Source: JADHUC01 sp964617665 (GTDB lineage Bacteria; Planctomycetota; Planctomycetia; Pirellulales; Pirellulaceae). From it: a stretch of DNA of 9,608 bases. The translations under genes were made by a program, and so were the position numbers. The notes under the pieces were generated by a model, which ran no database searches, was not told the DNA's origin, and saw nothing but the letters and a program-made list of their open reading frames with translations. Numbering within the stretch: position 1 is the stretch's first letter; each line of letters begins with the position of its first letter. The stretch covers positions 1 to 9,608 of the forward strand of contig CAZUAH010000529.1 of NCBI GenBank assembly GCA_964617665.1. The letters are read 5' to 3'. This document shows positions 1 to 5,825 of the stretch, piece after piece.

Positions 1-46
1 ACGCCCCCAAAATACCAGGCAAGTCAACAATGGTTCTGGTGTCCGC

Positions 47-802
47 TCACGGATCGCTGAAGTTCAGCTGAGAGTTCATCAACTGGCTTGGTACCGCAGA
101 GTGGTCAAGTCCCAGTATGTGTCCAATCTCGTGCGCGGTTGAGCTCAGGAATCTCTCGGCGTTCCAATCTTCGTTGGCATCCATCGTGAGCTGCAACTGC
201 ATCGTCTTCAGCCTCTCGGGGCCACCTACATGCGCCAATCCAAGCGTGTTCCCGGCCCCATCAATCTCGCCAAGTTCCACTAGAACATTTGCATCATCCC
301 TATTCTGAACCCTGCGAACGAAAATGTCCGCATACTGCTGCCAGAGTCCCCACGCGTTCTCCAGGAGATATATAGACGACTTGCCGCCAAAGGGTTGAGC
401 ATTCACAATCCTGTCGTTGGCGTGATAGAAGACAATGGGTTTCGACAAATGTTTGTTACGCTTTCGCGCTTTGGCATTGGTCACCAAGTCAGCAGGAGTG
501 CTGTCGTCTACAGCACACGCACGCATGAACTTCATAAACCGACTGTTTGTAAGCTTGCCGAAGAAACCGTCATCGGTCAAATCAAGATCTCGTTGGATCT
601 TTCTGATTTCCTCTACGATAGTGCCAACCGCCGCCACCGAAGTCGAGATCCCACTCGCCTTCAATGTCCCGGCCTTTACGAGAAACGCCAGCAAGTTTTT
701 CACATCTTTCTCGCCGATTTTTCGTAGGCCCCAATCGTCAGCGAACTCAGTCCTCCAATTGCTAATCAGCTTTTTCGCGACTGCCGTGAATCTATCTGGC
801 AT
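47..802 (-). CDS. Matrixin-type (M10A-like) zinc metalloprotease with cysteine-switch-like prodomain
   Basis: Predicted zinc endopeptidase of the metzincin clan, 251 aa. Residues 224-234 read HEIGHILGLDH, the HExxHxxGxxH zinc site (His224, Glu225, His228, His234), followed by SQLMN with the Met-turn Met242. Before it, residues 147-214 follow the matrixin catalytic fold: an ENAWGLWQQYAD helix, then DGAGNTLGLAHVGG (181-194), like the Gly-rich structural Zn/Ca loop of MMPs, then TMDANEDW. Residues 70-92 contain DDGFFGKLT, resembling the DGxFGxxT core of peptidoglycan-binding domains, which also form MMP prodomains. The protein's only cysteine, Cys96 in RACAVDD, sits where MMPs carry PRCGVPD, so latency by Cys-Zn ligation is likely. 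The ATG is supported by AGGAG nine bases upstream. There is no signal peptide, which is odd for this family. It lies 76 bases after an exported acidic protein gene and could share its transcript. Family call is firm; substrate unknown. Confidence 0.88.
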   Translation of the reverse strand: MPDRFTAVAKKLISNWRTEFADDWGLRKIGEKDVKNLLAFLVKAGTLKASGISTSVAAVGTIVEEIRKIQRDLDLTDDGFFGKLTNSRFMKFMRACAVDDSTPADLVTNAKARKRNKHLSKPIVFYHANDRIVNAQPFGGKSSIYLLENAWGLWQQYADIFVRRVQNRDDANVLVELGEIDGAGNTLGLAHVGGPERLKTMQLQLTMDANEDWNAERFLSSTAHEIGHILGLDHSAVPSQLMNSQLNFSDP

Positions 803-878
803 CCTACGATTCTCCTATTGTGGGTCGAAAACGAAGTAGGGAGACGGGCTTAGGACGATGGTTGTCGCCAAGCATTGC

Positions 879-1961
879 CTAGTAGCCACGGATAGCCTGG
901 ATCCTATACATTCGTCGCTCATGGACGCGGACCATGCGTGCCATCTTTCGCGCGTGCCAAACAGCGCCGAGGCTCGTACCATAGCTGCCACCAATTGACG
1001 TCCCTGGGGCAGTTGGCGCGCCCGCGCGGTTTCGATTCGTCGTTAAATCTCCAATGAAATCTTTGTCGTCCTCTTCGGCTTGCTCCAAACCTTGCACGAG
1101 GACGGTAAAGGCGTGACGCCAATGCAAAACTTCGTCCTGATCGAACTCCTCAGATGCCTGAAGCTGTGCATAAAAATAATCCAGTGCCTCCTTCCAGTTC
1201 TCCGTCGGCAGATCCCCGCGAGTTGGAGATTTGATCACTTCAGCCATCGCTTTCGCGCCGGCATCGCCCAGTGCTCGACCATTCGCTGGTGGGGTCTTGT
1301 CTGCCTCGGCTAGCACGTTCTTTAGAGCCGCCACCAGATCCTTCACGGTACGAGGAAAGTTGTGGTCTGTGCGAGGCACGTGAAAATCCGTAAGCACATC
1401 GTACACTTGATCTGAGAAATCAACCTCCTCAAAAGCGGTTGCGACGCGGATGGTTGTCTCATCATCATCTTCATCCTGGCCAAGAGCTTTGCCAAGCGTT
1501 CGAGAGCCAAGTTGGTAGAGCACAATCCAGTCAGCGATTTTGTCCTCATTGAAACCGCCCTCTTTCTTTTCCTGCAGGTCTGTGACTAACTTGTCGTGGG
1601 CATCTACCCACAAGTCTGCGGTCGTCTCGTCCACGTTGTCCAGGAGTTCCGTCAGTTTTCGAACGATCAGAGTAGCCGTATCCGTGTGAAACTTTTTCGC
1701 TTCCTCCGGAACATCCTTTTCCTTCTCCTTGCCATCGACAATCGCGTCGTCAAGGATCTTCTTTAGAGCCGCGCATACCTCGTTAAACTTCTCGGGTGTT
1801 GGCTTGTTTCGCAGTTCTTCAAGGTCGCCAGCCAGTCGATTGGTAAGGACATCCTGCCTAAACGAGGAACCGATGGTTCCGGGTGCGGCTTCCTGTCCGA
1901 TCGAATCGTTTTGAAAAGAACAAAAGAACAGGACTACGGGAAATATGAGCAGCCTTCGCAT
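879..1961 (-). CDS. Acidic exported protein of unknown function with basic C-terminal tail
   Basis: I do not recognise this 360-aa protein. It starts MRRLLIFPVVLFFCSF, a positively charged then hydrophobic stretch typical of a signal peptide, with likely cleavage around residues 20-24 (DSIGQEA). There is no lipobox cysteine at the cleavage region, although Cys14 lies within the hydrophobic stretch. Residues 35-295 are rich in Asp/Glu and mostly helix-forming, with acidic runs such as QDEDDDE (152-158) and AEEDDKD (285-291). A Gly/Ala/Pro/Ser linker (about 303-323) leads to a tail (326-360) rich in Arg, Met and His that ends RRMYRIQAIRGY, so charge is strongly segregated. The ATG is supported by GAGG nine bases upstream. 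It reads in the same direction as the metalloprotease gene 76 bases downstream, so the two may be expressed together. A partner, substrate or inhibitor role is only a guess. Confidence 0.75.
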   Translation of the reverse strand: MRRLLIFPVVLFFCSFQNDSIGQEAAPGTIGSSFRQDVLTNRLAGDLEELRNKPTPEKFNEVCAALKKILDDAIVDGKEKEKDVPEEAKKFHTDTATLIVRKLTELLDNVDETTADLWVDAHDKLVTDLQEKKEGGFNEDKIADWIVLYQLGSRTLGKALGQDEDDDETTIRVATAFEEVDFSDQVYDVLTDFHVPRTDHNFPRTVKDLVAALKNVLAEADKTPPANGRALGDAGAKAMAEVIKSPTRGDLPTENWKEALDYFYAQLQASEEFDQDEVLHWRHAFTVLVQGLEQAEEDDKDFIGDLTTNRNRAGAPTAPGTSIGGSYGTSLGAVWHARKMARMVRVHERRMYRIQAIRGY

Positions 1962-2438
1962 CTTGGTGTCCCTCGTCAGGCGGTTGGGAGAGCAGTACTA
2001 TCCTCATTTCGAGGTGCCACATTTAGACTAAACTAATGGCGTAGCGATTTCAACTGCCTACTTGTTGAATATCCCGCATCTTATCCATTTGCCCATCCGT
2101 GAGCGGAAGATGATCCTCGTTAGAAAAACTGATCAATCAGGACTGTGTCAGACATCGACCGAAGTACTGTGGAGAGCGGTAGAAATTAACTTTCTCCTGA
2201 GTTGCCCGCTCCAGCCAGTATCGCACTGATGGCGCAAAGGCTGCGCGTTCGGCCGCCCGAAAGAGTTGTCGCTGCTCGCTAGAATGAGCAGGAGAGCTTT
2301 CGCAAACGTAAGATTGTGTAGGGCGACGGCCGTTGCGCTTGCTGTGGAGGGTTCGATGGATGAGATGCCCATCCAGGCGCGTCGCCTTCGGAGCCGGAAC
2401 CGTCCACGGAACTGGCGCCCATCGGCTTGCATGGAGCG
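1962..2438. other. Intergenic region without a supported gene
   Basis: About 480 bases separate the acidic exported protein gene from the lipoprotein gene. Short open frames on both strands lack ribosome binding sites and recognisable domains. For the minus-strand gene to the left, a weak sigma-70-like promoter can be drawn: TTGAAA at 2048-2053, 17 bases, then TAGTCT at 2025-2030, the latter a poor match. Small inverted repeats occur at 2022-2032 (TTTAG-A-CTAAA) and 2129-2140 (CTGAT-CA-ATCAG). The right part (about 2230-2350, plus strand) may hold a decayed coding fragment, described among the findings. Confidence 0.5.
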
Positions 2439-3308
2439 TCAGTTGATAATCGGCGTGACTACCGGAACCGGCGGGAGCGTAGAATTTGTGTCATCTTGAG
2501 CACCACTCTGACTTGTCTTCTGCCAGGGTCTCTCGTCGCACGGGCCGCCTACCTGAGCCTCCCGCGGGATACCTGGGCCGGTGATCGGCTGACGTCGAAT
2601 GCGAGCCTCTTCGACTTCCGGGTTCTCCATTCCGAACGACAACTTCACCGGAAGCTTCATTGGAATCTCGGCTGGTCGCAACGGCTTGCGCGGAGCGTGC
2701 ATTGCCTGCCTCATGGCTGCGGGGCCACCACAATCATCTTCATCAGGCTTCCCTCCCTTCTGACAGGAAGAACATGACTTGTGTCGGCAGTCGAAACAGA
2801 ACCTCTTCTGTCGGCCGGCTGCACAACCACACTCCTTGAAATCGCAGCCGCAATCACTGCGTTGCGGTACCCGTGGTGGGCCGTCGTCTTGCCTCTGTTG
2901 CTCGCGCTGCTTTAGCAGTTCCTGAAGCGCGTCGACATCGACCTCCAACTCGCCCACCTCGATGCCTTGCGTAACGTTGAACGCGACTTTCGACTGCAAG
3001 GTGTCTTGCACCTGACGCTTGAGGGCTTGGCGCTGAGCTTCCCGGTTCATTTTGCAGAATTCCATTTCCATCTGCTTCTGCTCTGCGTCGATCTTCGCCG
3101 CCTGAAGGTCGCGTTCGGCGGCCAGTTGGGCTGCCTCCTTACGTTGCTCGGCAAGTTCCTCTCTGGTGTCTTGCCGGATACCCGCCAAATCGTTTCGCTT
3201 CTGCATGTGCATTAGGGCCGTCTCGTACATGTTGCCCACAGTGGCGCAGCCAGTCATCGAGACGGTGCTGAGGAATAGAACGATTGTATAGACCTTCGCG
3301 CTTCGCAT
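2439..3308 (-). CDS. Predicted lipoprotein with coiled coil and nine-cysteine cluster, function unknown
   Basis: Predicted 289-aa lipoprotein, not recognised as a named family. From the chosen ATG the N-terminus is MRSAKVYTIVLFLSTVSMTGC, a signal peptide ending in a lipobox-like MTGC with Cys21 as the lipidation site. Residues about 38-107 are charged and heptad-like (many E, Q, K, R, L, A), consistent with a long coiled coil. Residues 153-193 then hold nine cysteines arranged as CxC, CxC, CxxC, CxxC plus one more, a zinc- or metal-binding-like pattern or a set of disulfides. The rest is Pro/Arg-rich and probably disordered, ending TLPPVPVVTPIIN. I chose the ATG at 3308 because GGAG lies ten bases upstream; an ATG at 3317 has GGAG almost touching it. 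Overall the plan suggests an envelope-tethered protein reaching into the periplasm. Gene reality is likely; function unknown. Confidence 0.75.
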   Translation of the reverse strand: MRSAKVYTIVLFLSTVSMTGCATVGNMYETALMHMQKRNDLAGIRQDTREELAEQRKEAAQLAAERDLQAAKIDAEQKQMEMEFCKMNREAQRQALKRQVQDTLQSKVAFNVTQGIEVGELEVDVDALQELLKQREQQRQDDGPPRVPQRSDCGCDFKECGCAAGRQKRFCFDCRHKSCSSCQKGGKPDEDDCGGPAAMRQAMHAPRKPLRPAEIPMKLPVKLSFGMENPEVEEARIRRQPITGPGIPREAQVGGPCDERPWQKTSQSGAQDDTNSTLPPVPVVTPIIN

Positions 3309-3731
3309 TGCCTGCATTCTCCGAAATGCACCGGTCGTGTCCGCGGCACCTCTTGTGAACGTGGTAGCGGACGTACGGCTTCTACCGTCTATACTTCGTG
3401 ATCGTGTTGTACCGGCTTTTCCTTGAGATAACCCCGCGCAGGTCGGGTGGGCGCGATTGTTCGGATTGTTGCAGTTGTTTGCTTTGTTCTGGTTTTCCCA
3501 TGGTGTCTCTGCCAGGACACAACCTCACATCCGCCAGCGGTCTGGATGCTGATTCCGACGGCCAAGGATGTCCGTTGCTAAGTCAACCGAGCGTGCCCTT
3601 GCTGTCCTGAGCCCATGCCATCGAATCGCCAGTCGTCCGTAGTGCTAGCACTATGGCGATTGGTCTTCGAGATTCGGTTGTCGCAAACTATAGTAGAGTA
3701 GTGGGTTAGGTTATTTCGCGAGGTGCACAGT
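3309..3731. promoter_or_regulatory. Divergent intergenic region between lipoprotein and NUDIX genes
   Basis: About 420 bases lie between two divergently transcribed genes, so promoters for both should be here. I see no strong sigma-70 pair. The best -10-like hexamer for the NUDIX gene is TATAGT at 3689-3694, but the matching -35 position (TTCGAG) is poor. For the lipoprotein gene a TATAGA-like hexamer occurs near 3388-3393 (minus strand), also without a good -35. A nested palindrome at 3625-3660 is listed separately. A 70-codon GTG-initiated frame at 3398-3610 has no ribosome binding site and is not called. Confidence 0.4.
3625..3660. repeat. Nested palindrome upstream of the NUDIX gene
   Basis: A perfect 14-base palindrome, TAGTGCTAGCACTA, occupies 3640-3653. 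It is flanked by a second inverted pair, ATCGCCA at 3625-3631 and TGGCGAT at 3654-3660. The outer arms are asymmetric: eight bases separate the left arm from the core, none the right arm. It lies about 72 bases before the NUDIX start codon and just upstream of the weak -10-like hexamer, a position suiting an operator for a dimeric regulator. It has no T-tract, so it is not a terminator for a gene on either side. Confidence 0.6.
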
Positions 3732-4259
3732 ATGGCCAGCTTGAAGACCGAAAACGTGAAAACGTTCGATCAGGCTGGCGTATTGCCATTCCGCCGCAAA
3801 CGTGGCGGCGTGGAATTCTGCTTGATAACCAGCAGCCGAGGACGTTGGATCTTCCCCAAGGGAACGATCGCCCCCAACGAGAGCTATAAGGAAACGGCAA
3901 CCAAAGAAGCCCTCGAAGAGGCGGGCGTGCGAGGCCGTCTCGTGGGTGCACCACTCGGTTGTTGGGAGATGCTCAAGTATGACGAGCCGTACACACTCGT
4001 CCTGCTGCTGATGGAAGTCAAGGATTGCGCGGACGAGTGGGACGAGGCGCACCTTCGAGAGCGTCGCTGGGTTGGCGTAAATCAGGCTCGAAAGCTGCTA
4101 TGCCAGCCGCCGCTGCGGAAGGCCCTGGACACCGCAATTGCGCGGTTGAGGGGTAATAAGAAGACTGCCAGTCAGAAGAGAAATCTGAAGGACGACAGGC
4201 TCATTCTGCAGCAAGCCAAGAAGCGCACCAAGACACGAAGGGCCGCAAAACGCGCATAG
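3732..4259 (+). CDS. NUDIX hydrolase, DIPP/Ap6A-hydrolase-like, with basic C-terminal tail
   Basis: Predicted cytoplasmic NUDIX pyrophosphohydrolase, 175 aa, cleaving X-linked nucleoside diphosphates or related polyphosphate compounds in a Mg-dependent reaction. The Nudix box spans residues 44-66: Gly44, Glu50, then Lys58-Glu59, Glu62-Glu63, Gly65. The consensus Arg is Lys58, while the metal-binding glutamates are intact. The box is preceded by GRWIFPKG, the W-x-x-PKG entry typical of diadenosine polyphosphate and diphosphoinositol polyphosphate hydrolases. The fold is complete by about residue 136. The remaining 39 residues contain about 16 Lys/Arg and look like a nucleic-acid- or polyanion-binding tail. 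The ATG at 3732 has GAGGTG six bases upstream; an in-frame GTG at 3723 lies inside that site and is rejected. The gene converges on phoU with one base between stop codons. A phosphate-metabolism role is suggested by context only; substrate is unknown. Confidence 0.88.
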   Translation: MASLKTENVKTFDQAGVLPFRRKRGGVEFCLITSSRGRWIFPKGTIAPNESYKETATKEALEEAGVRGRLVGAPLGCWEMLKYDEPYTLVLLLMEVKDCADEWDEAHLRERRWVGVNQARKLLCQPPLRKALDTAIARLRGNKKTASQKRNLKDDRLILQQAKKRTKTRRAAKRA

Positions 4260-4260
4260 T

Positions 4261-4935
4261 CTATTCCGGGCGCACGTGTCGGACGTCCTCGGCCTTCACC
4301 AGGTAGACGACCTGCTTCGAGATGTTCTTCGCCTGATCCGCAATGCGTTCCAGGCTGCGTGCGGTCAGAATCTGAGCCATAACGTCCGCGATGCTAGTCC
4401 CTCGCTTGGATAATTCCCCAACGGGTTCGTCCGTCAGGAGTTCCTTGGTTACTTGGTCGTTCATTGCATCGACCACATCATCGCGACGGCGCGTGGCGAC
4501 CGCCTTCTCCTCGTTCCTGGAGAAAAATGCGTCCAAAGCGTCGTCTACCATATCGCACGCCAGATCGGCCATCTTTCTGATATTCGCCGCTGACGGGTGA
4601 TCGCTTGGCGCGGACGTCATTAGGTTAAGCGACTGACAGATATTCACCGTTTGGTCGCCCATCCGCTCGAGTTGCGCGGTGACGTGAGTCACCACAAGCA
4701 GAAAACGTAGATCCGAAGCGACAGGGCCATAAATGGTAAGCATCCGAATTGCTTCATGGTCGATATCCGTCTGCATCTGGTTGAGTCTCGTTTCCGATTC
4801 CGAGATATCTGCGCAGACGTCTAATGTCCGGTCCTTGACCCCTCTGGCAGTCAGCACAACCATGGATCTGGCCAAATCGGCCATCTCGCTCAACCGCCTT
4901 TGGAGGTCGTCGAGTTCGTTGTCGAATTTCTTCAT
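4261..4935 (-). CDS. phoU: Phosphate uptake regulator PhoU
   Basis: PhoU, 224 aa, the usual length: a cytoplasmic all-helical protein that links the Pst transporter to the PhoR-type sensor kinase and restrains phosphate uptake and the Pho response when phosphate is plentiful. Its two homologous three-helix bundles each show the metal-binding signature: ERMGDQTVNI at residues 90-99 and ERIADQAKNI at 196-205. The second has Gln where many PhoU proteins have His after the Asp. The N-terminus MKKFDNELDDLQRRL is typical. I chose the ATG at 4935 because AGGAGG sits seven bases upstream; a start at 4965 would add ten residues covering that site and has no support. It is the last gene of the pst operon, 89 bases after the second pstB, and probably has its own translation initiation. 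No terminator fits before the convergent NUDIX gene. Confidence 0.96.
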   Translation of the reverse strand: MKKFDNELDDLQRRLSEMADLARSMVVLTARGVKDRTLDVCADISESETRLNQMQTDIDHEAIRMLTIYGPVASDLRFLLVVTHVTAQLERMGDQTVNICQSLNLMTSAPSDHPSAANIRKMADLACDMVDDALDAFFSRNEEKAVATRRRDDVVDAMNDQVTKELLTDEPVGELSKRGTSIADVMAQILTARSLERIADQAKNISKQVVYLVKAEDVRHVRPE

Positions 4936-4941
4936 TGCGAT

Positions 4942-4948
4942 TCCTCCT
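4942..4948 (-). promoter_or_regulatory. phoU ribosome binding site
   Basis: AGGAGGA on the minus strand, seven bases before the ATG at 4935 when measured from AGGAGG. It decides the start of phoU in favour of this ATG over the one at 4965. Confidence 0.85.
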
Positions 4949-5024
4949 GTCGCGCGGCCATTCAAAGGGCCATCCGGGGCTCTGCTGTTCTACGGCATGC
5001 AGACTAGTATTGTACAACGTCCGC

Positions 5025-5825
5025 CTAGCCGTAGCGCCCCTCGATGTACCTTTCCGTCCTCTCGTCCTTGGGGTTGAAGAAGATCTCGGTCGTCTTGTCG
5101 TGCTCGACCAACTCGCCCATGAGCATGAACATGCACTCGTCCGATGCCCGCCGAGCTTGCGCCATGTTATGCGTTACGATGACCACTGTATATCTGTCGC
5201 GTAGCGTGTCCAACAGGTTTTCGATCTTCTCCGTGCCCTCGGCGTCCAGGGCCGAACAGGGCTCGTCCATCAGAATCACCCGCGGCTTCAAGGGTAGCAG
5301 CCTGGCGATGCACAGCTTCTGCTGCTGCTCCAATGTTAGCACGGTTGCCCTCTTGTGCAAGTTGTCCTTCACCGCGTTCCATAGATCGACCTCGCGCAAG
5401 GCGGCTTCGACCATCGCGTCTCGTCGAGCACGAGACGCGTCCGCGCGACGAACGTGCATGCGGACTCCGAACAGGACGTTCTTGTAGATCGAGATGGGCA
5501 GTGGGTTGGGGCGTTGAAAGACCATGCCAACTGACTTGCGCAATTCGCTGAGCGACACGTCCGTGTCGTAGATGTTCTTGCCAAGTACCGTAATCTTGCC
5601 CTTCGTCGTCACGTTGCCATAACGTTCGTTGATGCGGTTGAAGCATCGCAAGAGCGTCGTCTTACCGCATCCCGATGGCCCGATCAGGCTGGTGATGATT
5701 CCCTGCTTGATCTTGACCGTGACGTCGATCAAAGCTTGAAAATCGCCGTACCAGAGATTCAAGCCGACAGTCTCGATGCTGTGCCGAGTCTGCCGATCTG
5801 CTTTGGTTTCAGCCATCGCGCTCAC
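5025..5825 (-). CDS. pstB: Phosphate ABC transporter ATPase PstB, second copy, degenerate signature motif
   Basis: ATP-hydrolysing subunit of the PstSCAB phosphate importer, 266 aa. Walker A is GPSGCGKT (49-56, Lys55), the Q-loop Gln104 is in VGMVFQRPNP, Walker B is VILMDEP with Asp187 and Glu188, the D-loop is SALD (191-194) and the switch is VTHN with His219. All are intact and PstB-like. The ABC signature is not: residues 163-167 read LTLEQ where PstB has LSGGQ, while the following QQKLCIAR matches the family. This enzyme should therefore supply Walker, Q and H residues but a poor signature. Translation starts at GTG (5825), whose G overlaps the TAG stop of the upstream pstB; GGAGG nine bases before supports it over ATG 5816. 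The upstream PstB has the reciprocal defects, so a heterodimer is likely. Family call is firm; the partnership is inference. Confidence 0.95.
   Translation of the reverse strand: MSAMAETKADRQTRHSIETVGLNLWYGDFQALIDVTVKIKQGIITSLIGPSGCGKTTLLRCFNRINERYGNVTTKGKITVLGKNIYDTDVSLSELRKSVGMVFQRPNPLPISIYKNVLFGVRMHVRRADASRARRDAMVEAALREVDLWNAVKDNLHKRATVLTLEQQQKLCIARLLPLKPRVILMDEPCSALDAEGTEKIENLLDTLRDRYTVVIVTHNMAQARRASDECMFMLMGELVEHDKTTEIFFNPKDERTERYIEGRYG

Noticed and set aside
2148..2432. Minus-strand open frame of 94 codons between the lipoprotein gene and the acidic protein gene
   Set aside because: Arg-rich low-complexity start, no Shine-Dalgarno sequence, no domain and no signal peptide; looks like chance opening in GC-rich DNA.
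3398..3610. Plus-strand GTG-started frame of 70 codons with a CSDCCSCLLC stretch
   Set aside because: No ribosome binding site, cysteines come from a TGT/TGC-rich local run, and it lies in a divergent promoter region.
3625..3660. Nested palindrome as an intrinsic terminator
   Set aside because: No T-run follows on either strand and no gene ends nearby on either side.
4261..4965. Longer phoU starting at ATG 4965
   Set aside because: The added ten residues overlap AGGAGG, which serves the ATG at 4935, and PhoU proteins normally start near that MKKFDNELDDL.
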